From NCBI RefSeq assembly GCF_900142125.1, contig NZ_FQZT01000005.1, positions 222,606-286,605 on the forward strand: a DNA stretch of 64,000 nt, written 5' to 3'. Position numbers and translations under genes: made by a program. Below the pieces are notes generated by a model. The model ran no database searches and was not told where the DNA came from. It was given only the letters and a program-made list of their open reading frames with translations. Origin of the DNA: Malonomonas rubra DSM 5091. GTDB taxonomy: Bacteria > Desulfobacterota > Desulfuromonadia > Desulfuromonadales > Geopsychrobacteraceae. Of this stretch, positions 18,574-28,370 are shown one piece after another. How positions within the stretch are numbered: the first letter of the stretch is position 1; each line of letters begins with the position of its first letter.

Positions 18574-19632
18574 ATGAGAAAAATGTTACCGCTCCGTAAG
18601 AATATTGCCGAAATGGCCGGCTACGTGCCCGGTTTTCAGCCGCAGGAAGATGGCTGGATCAAGCTGAATACCAACGAAAATCCCTACCCGCCGTCAGCGA
18701 AGGTGCGCGAGGCGATTATCGCCGAGCTTGGTGCCGAGGGCGAATCCCTGCGAAAATACCCGGACGCTGCCAGCAAGGAAGCGCGTGCCGTGGCTGCCAG
18801 GCTGTATAAAGTCGACCCCGAGTGGGTAATCATGGCGAACGGCTCCGACGAACTGCTCAATAACCTGATCCGCGCTTTCGCCGGAGAGGGCGAGGAAGTC
18901 GGCTACATCCATCCGTCCTATTCTTACTATGCGACGCTGACGGAGATTCAGGGCGCAAAGATTCGCACTTTTGGATTGACCGATGATTTCAAAATTGCCG
19001 ATTTTCCTGAGCGCTACGAGGGAAAACTATTCTTTCTTACCAGCCCGAATGCTCCACTTGGATTCATTTTCGACAACGCTTATATCGAAGAGCTGGCGCA
19101 GCGCTGCGCCGGGGTGCTGGTGGTTGATGAAGCCTACGTTGATTTCGCCGACAGCAGCGCCATGCAGCTGGTAAAAAAGCATGAGAATATTGTCGTTACC
19201 CGCACCTTTTCCAAAAGCTATTCACTCGCCGGAATGCGCCTTGGACTGGCTGTGGCGCGGCCGGAAGTGATTGCCGCACTCGATAAGATTCGCGATCACT
19301 ACCATCTCGACAGGTTGGCGCTGGTGGCTGCCACTGCAGCGCTTGAAGATCAAGAGCAACTGCGGCTGAACGTGGACAGGGTCTGCAACGTGCGTGATTG
19401 CTTCAGTAACGAGCTGCGCAAGCTCGGCTACGAAGTGATTCCGTCGCACGGCAATTTCGTTTTCGCTGTGCCGTCCGATCGGGATGGTAAGCGGGTTTAC
19501 GATGCCCTGTTCGAGCGGAAAATCCTGGTGCGTTACTTCTCCGACCCTCTGCTCAAACATGGCCTGCGCATTACTATCGGCACCCGCGAGGAGATGATGA
19601 AAATCAAAGAGGCGTTGACGGAGATTGGCTGA
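18574..19632 (+). CDS. hisC: histidinol-phosphate aminotransferase
   Basis: PLP-dependent class I/II aminotransferase of histidine biosynthesis, 352 residues. Signature parts are [11 protein letters not shown] (31-41), the VVDEAYVDF aspartate segment (183-191) and the PLP lysine Lys214 in [20 protein letters not shown] at 18565-18570 precedes ATG 18574; ATG 18583 (MLPLRKN) is an alternative. A role in phenylalanine/tyrosine transamination is possible for this family. mutY overlaps its 3' end. Confidence 0.9.
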   Translation: MRKMLPLRKNIAEMAGYVPGFQPQEDGWIKLNTNENPYPPSAKVREAIIAELGAEGESLRKYPDAASKEARAVAARLYKVDPEWVIMANGSDELLNNLIRAFAGEGEEVGYIHPSYSYYATLTEIQGAKIRTFGLTDDFKIADFPERYEGKLFFLTSPNAPLGFIFDNAYIEELAQRCAGVLVVDEAYVDFADSSAMQLVKKHENIVVTRTFSKSYSLAGMRLGLAVARPEVIAALDKIRDHYHLDRLALVAATAALEDQEQLRLNVDRVCNVRDCFSNELRKLGYEVIPSHGNFVFAVPSDRDGKRVYDALFERKILVRYFSDPLLKHGLRITIGTREEMMKIKEALTEIG

Positions 19633-20698
19633 ACTGCCGTTCCCGGCTGAGGCCGTCGCAAAACGTCTGCTGCAATGGTACGGGCGAGAAGGACGTGACC
19701 TGCCTTGGCGTCAGACGGATGATCCCTACCGCATCTGGCTGTCGGAAATCATGCTGCAGCAGACTACGGTCGCGGCGGTGGTCGGGTATTATCAGCGTTT
19801 TTTAGACAACTTTCCCAGTATCGAGCATCTGGCCTCTGCGCCGCAGGAGGCAGTGATCGACCTCTGGGCCGGGCTCGGTTATTATGCCCGCGCCCGCAAT
19901 CTGCATGCGGCGGCAAAAGTGGTGGTTGAGCAGTTTAGCGGGGTATTTCCGCAGACTGTTGATGAGCTGCAGCAGCTACCGGGGGTGGGGCGTTCCACCG
20001 CCGGGGCAATAGCGGCGCTGGCGTTCGCGCAAAGAGCGCCGATCCTCGATGGCAATGTCCGCCGGATTCTCTGCCGCCTGTTTGCATTGCAGCAACCGCC
20101 CCGCTCCAGCGCAGCAGAAAAACAGCTCTGGGTCTGGGCTGATTTGCTGACGCCGGCGCAGCATGTGCACGACTACACTCAGGCGATCATGGATCTGGGG
20201 GCAACGGTGTGCCTGCCGCGCAAGCCGCTCTGTGGACAATGTCCACTGCGTGAGCTCTGCCAGGCGCAGCGGCTTGGACTGGCGCAGCAGCTGCCACTGA
20301 AACAGAAGAGCAAGCCGCTGCCGACCCGACGGGAAGCGGCAATGCTGCTGGAATGGAAGGGGCGTTACCTGGTTCGGCGACGCCCGGCCAGCGGACTGCT
20401 CGGCGGCCTCTGGGAGTTTCCGACCATCAGTTTATCCGGGGAGGAAACAGCGGAACAGCAGCTTAAACGACTGATGCTCGATTTCTCTGTTCGTGGAAAA
20501 CTGCAACAGCTCGGGAATATTAATCATATTTACAGTCATTTCCGTCTCGATCTGCAGCTGTTTCGCCTGTCAGTCGATGAGATGCCACTGGTTGGGGAGA
20601 ACGAAAACAACTGGTATCAGCGGGAACAATTGCATGATTTGGCGCTTCACGGCGCCCATAAAAAAGCGGTCGGAAAAATACCGATCACTGGAGAATAG
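19625..20698 (+). CDS. mutY: A/G-specific adenine glycosylase
   Basis: Removes adenine mispaired with 8-oxoguanine. The 357-residue protein contains catalytic Glu41 (LSEIMLQQT), the helix-hairpin-helix [12 protein letters not shown] (118-129), catalytic Asp142 in [10 protein letters not shown], and the iron-sulfur loop Cys196, 203, 206, 212 (C-x6-C-x2-C-x5-C). A Nudix-like C-terminal domain begins near residue 235. The most upstream suitable start is TTG 19625, inside the end of hisC. The gene therefore overlaps hisC by 8 bases and is translated with it. Confidence 0.92.
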   Translation: MAELPFPAEAVAKRLLQWYGREGRDLPWRQTDDPYRIWLSEIMLQQTTVAAVVGYYQRFLDNFPSIEHLASAPQEAVIDLWAGLGYYARARNLHAAAKVVVEQFSGVFPQTVDELQQLPGVGRSTAGAIAALAFAQRAPILDGNVRRILCRLFALQQPPRSSAAEKQLWVWADLLTPAQHVHDYTQAIMDLGATVCLPRKPLCGQCPLRELCQAQRLGLAQQLPLKQKSKPLPTRREAAMLLEWKGRYLVRRRPASGLLGGLWEFPTISLSGEETAEQQLKRLMLDFSVRGKLQQLGNINHIYSHFRLDLQLFRLSVDEMPLVGENENNWYQREQLHDLALHGAHKKAVGKIPITGE

Positions 20699-21820
20699 AT
20701 GTCTTTACCCCCAATTCTGACAACCACCGAAGAAGTTGCTGCGCTTGCGGCGAAACTGCAGCAGGAGCAGGTGATCGCCGTCGATCTGGAAGCGGATTCG
20801 ATGCACAACTACCAGGAGAAGGTCTGCCTGCTGCAATTTTCAACCGAAGCGGAAACCGTGCTGATCGACCCCTTGGCCGGGGCCGAGCTCGACCCGCTCA
20901 AAGCGGTGTTGGCCGAGCCGCAGATTCGCAAGATTTTTCACGCCGCCGATTACGATATCCGCTGCCTTGCGCGCGATTTCGACATCGAGATCAACGGCCT
21001 GTTCGACACCATGATTTCCAGTCAGTTTCTTGGCGAGGAAAAATTCGGTTTGGCCGATGTGCTGCGCAAATACTTCGCGGTCGAGCTGGATAAACAGTAC
21101 CAGCGCGCCGACTGGTCGAAGCGCCCGCTTTCCGAGGGAATGATCCGCTATGCCGCTGAAGACACCTGTCACCTGCATCGCCTGGTGGAGATTCTGGAGC
21201 AGAAGCTGATCGAAAAAGGCCGACTGGATTGGGTGCAGGAGGAGTTTGCTCTGCTGGAAAAGGTTCGTTTCGCCGTACATGAGGGCCCTCTGTTTCTGCG
21301 CTTTAAAGGTGCTGGAACCCTTGACCGGCGCCAGCTTGCGGTGTTGGAGGCGTTGCTGCAGTGGCGGGACGCCGAAGCCCAGCGGCGGGATTGCCCGCTC
21401 TATAAAGTGCTCGGCAACAAGTCGTTGCTGCACATGGCTAAACTGAAACCGACCGGGCGTAATAAGTTGCAGGAAGTTGAGGGGTTGTCTCCACGCCTGA
21501 TCGATCGTTACGGTGGCAAGCTGCTTCACCAGATAGGCACGGCTCTCGAGCTGCCGGAGTCTGAATTACCGGTTTATCCGCGGGGTGAACGACGGCAGAA
21601 AGATCCTCAGGTTGAGAAACGGATGTCCCGACTGAAAGATTGGCGCAAACAGGTTGCTGCTGAACTGGAACTCGACCCGGGCGTGCTGATCAACAATGCC
21701 CTGCTTGACGAGTTGGCTCGCAAGCAGCCGCAGGCTGAAGCCGATTTTGCCCAGATTGACCAATTGAAAAATTGGCAGCGCAAGGTCCTGGGCGAAGGGA
21801 TCCTGCGGGTTTTGAGCTAG
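20699..21820 (+). CDS. rnd: ribonuclease D
   Basis: 3'-5' exoribonuclease for tRNA 3'-end trimming, 373 residues. The DEDDy exonuclease residues are visible in VIAVDLEADS (about 25-34), IFHAADYDIRCL (about 79-90) and MIRYAAEDTCHLHRL (about 148-162). An HRDC domain follows from about residue 212, with a second HRDC-like region to the end. ATG 20699 directly abuts the mutY stop codon. The final CTAG is shared with the stop codon of the convergent MFS gene. Confidence 0.92.
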   Translation: MSLPPILTTTEEVAALAAKLQQEQVIAVDLEADSMHNYQEKVCLLQFSTEAETVLIDPLAGAELDPLKAVLAEPQIRKIFHAADYDIRCLARDFDIEINGLFDTMISSQFLGEEKFGLADVLRKYFAVELDKQYQRADWSKRPLSEGMIRYAAEDTCHLHRLVEILEQKLIEKGRLDWVQEEFALLEKVRFAVHEGPLFLRFKGAGTLDRRQLAVLEALLQWRDAEAQRRDCPLYKVLGNKSLLHMAKLKPTGRNKLQEVEGLSPRLIDRYGGKLLHQIGTALELPESELPVYPRGERRQKDPQVEKRMSRLKDWRKQVAAELELDPGVLINNALLDELARKQPQAEADFAQIDQLKNWQRKVLGEGILRVLS

Positions 21821-23070
21821 CCTTTGCCCCCTGTGGATGGCGAGGGAAGAAAAAATGCCAGGATGACGGCCAGCAGCGTCAGGGCCGCTGAACTGAGATA
21901 GCTGCCACTGAAGGTCCCGGTCCTTTCTGCCACGGCACCGGCTGCCGCGGGCCCAAGCGTTTGGCCGATCGCGAAGCCGAAAGTAATCAGGGAAAAGCCG
22001 GTTGCGGCTCTCGCCTTGCCCAGGTAGTCGCCGATTGCCGCGGCCATGATGGCCGGAATAGCAAAGGCGGCCAGCCCGTAAAGAATCACCGAACTGAAGA
22101 TGGCAATTGTGCCGAGCTTCAGCCCCGCCAGCAGGTAAGCCAGTGTCTGCACACTGAATACCGCCATCAACCCGCCTTTTCGTCCGATTTTATCCGACAG
22201 AGTGCCGAACAGGGTGCCGGAAAAAAGACTGAAAAAACCAACCCAGGACCAGAAGTGTCCAGCGCTGGCTTCGGCAAAGTTGTATTCTTCGATCATCGTA
22301 GTGACGATGAAAGTGCCGTAGATCACGTAGGTCGCACCAAAAGCGAAATAGAGTCCCCCGAGGTGGGAGAGAATCCGCAGCCTGCTGAAATTCCCCTTGG
22401 TCTCGGCTGGATCGTAATTCTCCTGCTCTTTTGCACCGACCGCTTCCAGGCCTTTTTCGGTCGGATTGTTGCGGATCAGCAGGGCCGCGATAAGGGTGAT
22501 CAGCAACACAATCAGCGCAATCAACAGCCAGCCTGCACGCCAGCCGTCGGTGCCGAAGCGGACATTGAGCAGGGGGATGGCAACGCCGGAGAAGATTATG
22601 GCGAAGCCGCTTCCGGCAACAATCAGGCCGGCTGCACGGCCACGGCGATCGCTGCGGAACCAGTAGGAAACCAGCACCATCACTGGGATGTTGGCCAACC
22701 CGCTGCCGCAGCCGACCAGGGTGTAGAGGAGCAGTACCGGCAGGTAGCTGTTACTGATCCCGATGCCGAGGGTGCAGCAGCCGATTAACAGTAGCCCCGC
22801 GGAGATCAGCTTACGAGGTGAGAGCCTGCGCAGCAGCAGTGGCGTGGTGGCGACCGCGACCAGATAGCCGGCAAAGTTAGCCGTACCGAGCAGGCCCATT
22901 TGGTCGTACGACATCCCCAGTGCATCACGCATCGCTGGCAATAACATACCGAAGGCGAAGCGCGCCAGGCCAAGGCAGGCGACGATGGTCAGGGTGCCGA
23001 CAAAAACAATCACCCAGCCATAGTGGACAGAGGAGGGCGATGTCTCCGGCTTTTTCTGCAGATTCCTCAT
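21817..23070 (-). CDS. MFS transporter (YbfB/OFA-like)
   Basis: Permease of 417 residues with 12 predicted transmembrane segments. After a short cytoplasmic N-terminus the first helix reads YGWVIVFVGTLTIVACLGLARFAFG. The central motif FGTLSDKIGRKGGLMAVF is the MFS A-type loop in the second half. The pattern resembles the YbfB-like or oxalate/formate antiporter-like groups; no substrate can be assigned. ATG 23070 is the first ATG of the frame; TTG 23106 would extend it by 12 residues. It stands alone and convergent to rnd. Confidence 0.83.
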   Translation of the reverse strand: MRNLQKKPETSPSSVHYGWVIVFVGTLTIVACLGLARFAFGMLLPAMRDALGMSYDQMGLLGTANFAGYLVAVATTPLLLRRLSPRKLISAGLLLIGCCTLGIGISNSYLPVLLLYTLVGCGSGLANIPVMVLVSYWFRSDRRGRAAGLIVAGSGFAIIFSGVAIPLLNVRFGTDGWRAGWLLIALIVLLITLIAALLIRNNPTEKGLEAVGAKEQENYDPAETKGNFSRLRILSHLGGLYFAFGATYVIYGTFIVTTMIEEYNFAEASAGHFWSWVGFFSLFSGTLFGTLSDKIGRKGGLMAVFSVQTLAYLLAGLKLGTIAIFSSVILYGLAAFAIPAIMAAAIGDYLGKARAATGFSLITFGFAIGQTLGPAAAGAVAERTGTFSGSYLSSAALTLLAVILAFFLPSPSTGGKG

Positions 23071-23264
23071 AACGATGGATATTACCCGGACTGGAATGGG
23101 AAACAAAGTGAAAGATTAGTCCTTTTGACCGATTGATTTTTATCAATCCGGGGATAAATTTTAATGAAATTTTAAGCTGTTATTTCTGATGCAATTCTTT
23201 TTTTGTTACCGGGTGCCACATGTTTTCGATGTTTATCATCCGCAAGGTGCAAAGGAGAGTTGTG

Positions 23265-24602
23265 ATGAAAGGGGCATGGTTAACGTTTTATCTTCGAATG
23301 TTGTTCGGTTTGTTTTTGTTCGCTGCGGTTTTGTCGCTCGGGGCCTGTATCCATCGCCCGGTGCAAAAGGAAAAACCCTATTTGCTGATCGCTAAAATCG
23401 CCAGCGCCAAAGGGGTGGTGAAAACCCTCAAGGGAGAGCGGGAAACTGTATTCCGTGGCCAGGTTGCCTTTAAGGTGACGACTGCTGATAAGGGGCAGTT
23501 GAAGCTTGCCCTTTACCGGCTCAACTTGTGGAGTCCGGGAGTTGTCACCAGCCGTGGTGAGTCGGGGGTTATCGGTATGACTCTGGTCGGGGAGGAAGGC
23601 ACGACAAGTTACAGTGGTAAAAGTGGCCGTCTGAAGGCCGAATCGACTCTGACCCTGCATTATCCGCTGATCGATAAAATCAAAGGATATCGCTCCAAAC
23701 CGGGAGGCGGTGACACGAACTTCATCCCCTTTACCGAGACAGTAAAAGGAAAGCTGGTCGGCGAGTTTAAGCAAGGACTGAAGCCAGCAAAAGGAGAAGG
23801 CGTCGGCTTCAACGGCGAATTGGTTTTTGAGCTCGATGATGGTGATCCCGCGCTGCTGCCGTGGATGCGCTGTGTCATCTCTCTCGAATTTATCTGGGAA
23901 AGGCTGTTTGAGTCGGCCGAAATCCTGAAAATTCAGCCCGTTTTTATCGGCAGCGGTGAAGACGATCCGACGGCAACGGGGGAGAGTTTCGATACGCTGG
24001 TTCGGCGTGCTTTCGACTTATGGAATCGGTGCGGTACCGAGCGCTGCATCCGGCTGCTGGTCGACCCGCCAACTTATGTCGACAACGATGCCTATCGCGT
24101 TCTGGACAATGACGCTGAGGCTGTCGCCTTGAAGGATGAGGTCAATGTCGCCGATGCCATCGAAATCTTCGTCGTCGAGAGGTTTGTCGATTCCATGGCG
24201 GTAAACTGGGGTGGTGGTGGAACTTTCAGTAGCGGAACGGCCGCATCCAAAATCGTCTCAAGCGATCAGAACCTCGATGTTCCCTGCCCGGAACCCTGTA
24301 CCAGCCATGAAACGACTGCCGGGAGCAATGCCGCCATGTGCACGCGCTGCGGCGACACCTTGGGCTGCGGTGATGTCAACTATCAACACCTTTCTCACGA
24401 ACTGGGGCATGTGCTCAATCTGGGCCACCCGCTTAACCCGAACGGATTGGCCGACAGTACCGATAACTCGGTGATGGAGCCGAGTGGCCTCTGCTGCGAC
24501 AATCCGGATGTACAGAGCGGGCTCAACTGCCGAAATGCATCGAACCCATTGTTGTACTGGGGGTGGGCAACCTGTGAAGAATCACCGGATATCACTGATT
24601 GA
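23265..24602 (+). CDS. exported lipoprotein with metzincin-like zinc-protease site
   Basis: 445-residue protein, not recognised as a named family. It has a type II signal peptide with lipobox LGAC (Cys28), then a beta-rich region of about 200 residues, then a domain with the extended zinc motif HELGHVLNLGH at 378-388. A Met-turn-like SVMEPSG follows at 402-408. Asn385 replaces the glycine usual in HExxHxxGxxH. Many cysteines cluster between about 340 and 440, suggesting disulfides. ATG 23265 is chosen because AAAGGAGA at 23251-23258 is well spaced. It likely acts as an outer-membrane or periplasm-anchored endopeptidase; substrate unknown. Confidence 0.7.
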   Translation: MKGAWLTFYLRMLFGLFLFAAVLSLGACIHRPVQKEKPYLLIAKIASAKGVVKTLKGERETVFRGQVAFKVTTADKGQLKLALYRLNLWSPGVVTSRGESGVIGMTLVGEEGTTSYSGKSGRLKAESTLTLHYPLIDKIKGYRSKPGGGDTNFIPFTETVKGKLVGEFKQGLKPAKGEGVGFNGELVFELDDGDPALLPWMRCVISLEFIWERLFESAEILKIQPVFIGSGEDDPTATGESFDTLVRRAFDLWNRCGTERCIRLLVDPPTYVDNDAYRVLDNDAEAVALKDEVNVADAIEIFVVERFVDSMAVNWGGGGTFSSGTAASKIVSSDQNLDVPCPEPCTSHETTAGSNAAMCTRCGDTLGCGDVNYQHLSHELGHVLNLGHPLNPNGLADSTDNSVMEPSGLCCDNPDVQSGLNCRNASNPLLYWGWATCEESPDITD

Positions 24603-24656
24603 TAGGACTGGATCAGCTGAAGGAAAAATGAACTTTTCGTATCGTCTTTTGTGATG

Positions 24657-24679
24657 GAGCCGGTCGGACAGACCGGCTC
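24657..24679. repeat. 9-bp inverted repeat
   Basis: gagccggtc / gaccggctc with a 5-base loop in the gap between two convergent genes. No T-run is adjacent on either side. It could be a weak bidirectional transcription stop. Confidence 0.4.
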
Positions 24680-24820
24680 CTGACGCCCCACAGCTGGGGC
24701 AGGAACCGGCTATTGTCGCCGGGTCGAGCCGCCGCGAGCGTCTCTGCCGGAAATTCCGCCAGGGCTTCATTTCGATGTTTCGTGCGGAGCTCAAGGAAAA
24801 GTACCGCCGCAGGTAACGAG

Positions 24821-25876
24821 TCAGTGTTCCAGCCCGGCCAGGTGCAGCAGCAGCGAGTGGAAGGCCTGGCTGGCCGCAACGGTCGCGGTTTCTGCCATGG
24901 TGTGGTATCCGGCGGTCGGTATCTGCAGCGTGGTTCCCTGGATGAATCCTTTGGACGCTGTGATGATCCGTCCCATCTCCGTGCTCCCCAGTGACAGCGT
25001 ACTTCCTCCCGTTTTGTGCGCCTGCAGGTTGTGTTGTTCGATGTAGGCATCCTTGAAGCTGTAAGTCAGCCCCAGCTTGTTGCAGAGAGTCTCGAGTCGC
25101 CAGGTGGTTTCCCGGTGAAAGCTGGCGTTGGCGTCTTTACGACGCAGCACCAGCTGCTGGCGGTTGGCCTGCTCGCGGTCCGGGTAGGGGCTGGTGTCGA
25201 CGACGATGAGCCGGTTGGTGCCGCCGTTGAAGCGGCGGAACCATTCCAGCAGGTAGCGCCAGCTGCTCCCCGACTCCTCCTGGGCGGTAAAGAAGGCCGT
25301 CCCCTTGAAGCCGAGGCTGAAGAGGTGCACCAGGTGAGCCGCCGCAAGAACGTTGTCCAGCTGTCCGCTGAGGATGTCGTCCTTGATGGATAGGCGGTCA
25401 CTGAAGGCAACCGGGGTGCCGGCGACCAAGTGCTCCAGGCCCTCGACTTCGAAGATCAGGTTGTTACGGAATTCGCAGACATAGGTTCGGGTGATGACCC
25501 CTGCGCCGCGGTAGCTGCCCGACCAGGGCTCATAGGCCATCACCGGCACCGACTGGAAGCGGTCGACGATCTTCTTCATCAGCTTTTCCGAGACCGAGTT
25601 GCCGAGCAGGTCCGAGCGGCGGCCGGTGACGAAAGCCGCATACTGAAACTCGTTCGGACCGGTACAGATCAGTCCGTGGCGGTCGATGTGGGCGGAAAAC
25701 ATCGCCGAGTCCGGCTCGTCCCCTTGGGCCACCAGCAATCCTTCATACCAGGTAACTTTTGCTCCCCGTTCTTCCAGTTCGCGTTGCAGAACGCGAAAGA
25801 AGGAATGTTCTGCTCCAACGACGCTTGGGTGCCGCACCAATGACTTGAGTAGATCGATAAAGGGTTCGTACTGCAT
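24821..25876 (-). CDS. M42-family (M20/M42 clan) metallopeptidase
   Basis: Cobalt/zinc aminopeptidase-like hydrolase, 351 residues. The metal and catalytic motifs are visible in order: SAHIDRHG (His63, Asp65), GQLDNVLAAA (aspartate, about 172-181), AQEESGSS (Glu-Glu, about 201-208), VVDTSPYPD (about 228-236), and a late histidine in QIPTAGYHTMAE (about 322-333). Peptide or acyl-aminoacid specificity cannot be told. It is a single reverse-strand gene upstream of a convergent lipoprotein gene; fumC lies 118 bases upstream on the same strand. Confidence 0.82.
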   Translation of the reverse strand: MQYEPFIDLLKSLVRHPSVVGAEHSFFRVLQRELEERGAKVTWYEGLLVAQGDEPDSAMFSAHIDRHGLICTGPNEFQYAAFVTGRRSDLLGNSVSEKLMKKIVDRFQSVPVMAYEPWSGSYRGAGVITRTYVCEFRNNLIFEVEGLEHLVAGTPVAFSDRLSIKDDILSGQLDNVLAAAHLVHLFSLGFKGTAFFTAQEESGSSWRYLLEWFRRFNGGTNRLIVVDTSPYPDREQANRQQLVLRRKDANASFHRETTWRLETLCNKLGLTYSFKDAYIEQHNLQAHKTGGSTLSLGSTEMGRIITASKGFIQGTTLQIPTAGYHTMAETATVAASQAFHSLLLHLAGLEH

Positions 25877-25994
25877 GCTGTAGATCTCCCTGGAGCGTGA
25901 CGATGGACAGAGCGGGTATTTTACGCGTTTTTCCGCAAAAACCCAGCAAGATCAGCAGCAGTGCGGGGGAAAAGGTCCCCTGCGACCCATGACC

Positions 25995-27383
25995 TTATGC
26001 CCTCGGTTCGGTCATCGTCGCCGGGTCGAGCAGCCGGTCGAGTGTCTCTGCCGGCACCCCGTCCTCCAGCGCTAGTTCGCGCAGGGTGCGGCCGGTTTTG
26101 TGGGCCTGTTTCGCCAGTTCGGCGCTGCGGTCGTAGCCGATTTCCGGCACCAGCGCGGTGACCAGCGCCAGGCTTTGCTCAAGCAGGTCGGCGCAGCGTT
26201 GCTCATCGGCTTGTAGACCGCTCAGACACTTCTCTTCGAAGGCGCGGATGCCGTTACTCAGCAGCTCGATGCTCTCCAAGATGTTGTGTACCAGCACCGG
26301 CATCATCACGTTCAGTTCGAAATTTCCGGAGAGCCCGCAGAGGGCGACGGTCGCATCGTTACCGATGACCTGGGCGCAGACCTGCATCAGGGATTCCGCC
26401 ATCACCGGGTTGATCTTGCCCGGCATAATAGAGCTGCCCGGTTGCACGGCAGGCAAGACCAGTTCGCCGATACCGCAGCGCGGACCGCTGGCGAGAAAGC
26501 GGATGTCGTTGGCGATTTTGAACAGGCCGACGGCGCAGATTTTCAAGCTGCAGCTAGCCGTGACCAAAGCATCTTTCGAGCTTTGAGCTTCGAAATGGTT
26601 GGTCGCTTCACGAAACGGCAGGCAGGTTTCGCGGGCAATCGCGGTGATGGTTTTTTCTGCAAATTCCGGGTGAGTGTTGATCCCGGTGCCGACGGCAGTG
26701 CCGCCGAGCGGCAGTTCGTAAAGCGGGCTGCTGCAGACCGACAGTCGTTCGTGGGCCAGTTCGACCTGGCGGGCATAGCCGGAAAAAACCTGTCCCAGCT
26801 TGACCGGGGTGGCGTCCTGAAGATGGGTGCGGCCGATTTTCAGCACATCTTTAAACTGTTCAGATTTTTCCGTCAGTTGCTGCAGCAGTTGCTCCAGCGC
26901 AGGCAGTAATTGCTTGTGTAGCTGCTCGGCACAGGCGATATGGATAGCGCTGGGGAAAACATCATTGCTTGATTGGCCGAGGTTGACCTGGTCATTCGGG
27001 TGGACCGCTTTGCTGCCGATCGGTTGGCCGAGCAGGCCGGCTGCGCGATTGGCAATCACTTCGTTGACGTTCATGTTGCTGCTGGTGCCGGAGCCGGTCT
27101 GGAAAACATCGACCGGAAAGTGCTTGCTCAGTTTACCGTTTATCACCTCGGTTGCCGCCCGGATTATCGCGTCGGCGATCTCAGGAGGGAGCAGGCCGAG
27201 TTCCAGGTTGGTTTGTGCAGCGTGTTTTTTCACCAGCCCGAGGGCGCGGATCATCGGTTCTTTCAGCGGGATACCGGAAATCGGAAAATTGTCGACAGCG
27301 CGAGCTGTCTGGGCGCCGTAGAGGGCGTTCTCGGGAACCTTCATTTCGCCGAGAGAATCTTGTTCTATACGATAAGCGGTCAT
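25995..27383 (-). CDS. fumC: fumarate hydratase class II
   Basis: Iron-independent fumarase of the citric acid cycle, 462 residues. Signatures: FQTGSGTSSNMN (94-105), GRTHLQDA with His187, the catalytic loop GSSIMPGKINP (316-326), and a C-terminal fumarase domain. The TGSGTSSNMN form favours FumC over aspartase. It starts at ATG 27383 with GAAAGG-like sequence upstream and is divergent from the DMT transporter gene. Confidence 0.93.
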   Translation of the reverse strand: MTAYRIEQDSLGEMKVPENALYGAQTARAVDNFPISGIPLKEPMIRALGLVKKHAAQTNLELGLLPPEIADAIIRAATEVINGKLSKHFPVDVFQTGSGTSSNMNVNEVIANRAAGLLGQPIGSKAVHPNDQVNLGQSSNDVFPSAIHIACAEQLHKQLLPALEQLLQQLTEKSEQFKDVLKIGRTHLQDATPVKLGQVFSGYARQVELAHERLSVCSSPLYELPLGGTAVGTGINTHPEFAEKTITAIARETCLPFREATNHFEAQSSKDALVTASCSLKICAVGLFKIANDIRFLASGPRCGIGELVLPAVQPGSSIMPGKINPVMAESLMQVCAQVIGNDATVALCGLSGNFELNVMMPVLVHNILESIELLSNGIRAFEEKCLSGLQADEQRCADLLEQSLALVTALVPEIGYDRSAELAKQAHKTGRTLRELALEDGVPAETLDRLLDPATMTEPRA

Positions 27384-27497
27384 GAGCGTACCTTTCGTTT
27401 AGTCACGGAATTTTTTCGCTTCAGTTCAAGAATAGCGGGCAAATCGCAACTGTCAAAGCCGCTTTCTTTCCCGCTTGCCATCGGCTATGATGCCGCC

Positions 27498-28370
27498 ATG
27501 GATAGCATCGCTTTAGCACTCATCGTCTTTTCCGCACTGATGCACGCTCTCTGGAACCTGCTGGTGAAACAGAGCCGGAACAAGACGGTTTTCATCTGGT
27601 GGATGTTTGTCTGCTCCTGGAGCATGATGAACGTTTTCATGGCGACAGCAGGTTACGGTTGGCCCGTGCTGACGCCACGTTCGCTGCTTCTCGCTTGCGC
27701 GGCGGCGGTCTGCTTTGTTCTTTATCACTGGTTTACCGGCCGTGCCTACCGCGAGGGGGATCTGTCGATGACCTATCCCCTGGCGCAGACCTCGATGCTT
27801 TATGTGCCGCTCTGGGGGGTGTTGCTTTTGGATGAAAGCCTGACACCTCTTGGAATTGCGGGGATTGTTTTTATCATCCTAGGGGCCTACTGCATTCAGC
27901 TCCGCGGCCTATCGGCGGCAGAGATTTTTCGGCCCTTTTCCCAGCTTGGCAATCGCTCGGTTCAGGCGGCACTGCTGGCGGGGTTTGTCTACTCGATCGG
28001 TGCGATACTGGATAAAACCGGGGTCGATGATTATTCCGCTTACGAATTTACCTACGTGCTGGTGTTTTTCATGCTGGTGATCATGTCGCTCAACCTGCTG
28101 CAGCCGAAGTATCGCGGGCGAGTGCTGGAAGAGTGGCGGCAAAGCCGCAAGCTTGTGCTCTGGTCGGGACCGGTGATGCTGGCCTCTTTCCTTTCCTTTC
28201 GTTACGGGCTGCAGTTGGCGCCGGTCAGCTATGCGGTCCCTGTGCGGCAGATCGGCTTGCTGTTCGGGGTGTTGATCGGTTTACTTTTTCTCGGCGAATC
28301 TTTCGGCAGGATCCGCCTGACTTCGGCAACGATGATCCTCGCCGGGGTGGCGCTGGTCTGGCATGGTTGA
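27498..28370 (+). CDS. EamA/DMT-family transporter
   Basis: Drug/metabolite transporter superfamily protein, 290 residues with about ten transmembrane segments in two EamA repeats. The first repeat starts at MDSIALALIVFSALMHALWNLL and ends near DESLTPLGIAGIVFIILGAY; the second ends with GESFGRIRLTSATMILAGVALV. The frame is open far upstream through fumC on the other strand, but ATG 27498 fits the family N-terminus. tcdA overlaps its end by 8 bases. Substrate not assignable. Confidence 0.82.
   Translation: MDSIALALIVFSALMHALWNLLVKQSRNKTVFIWWMFVCSWSMMNVFMATAGYGWPVLTPRSLLLACAAAVCFVLYHWFTGRAYREGDLSMTYPLAQTSMLYVPLWGVLLLDESLTPLGIAGIVFIILGAYCIQLRGLSAAEIFRPFSQLGNRSVQAALLAGFVYSIGAILDKTGVDDYSAYEFTYVLVFFMLVIMSLNLLQPKYRGRVLEEWRQSRKLVLWSGPVMLASFLSFRYGLQLAPVSYAVPVRQIGLLFGVLIGLLFLGESFGRIRLTSATMILAGVALVWHG

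Noticed and set aside
23107..23264. Alternative upstream start codons for the metzincin lipoprotein
   Set aside because: Upstream starts would place extra charged residues before the signal peptide and have no ribosome-binding site.
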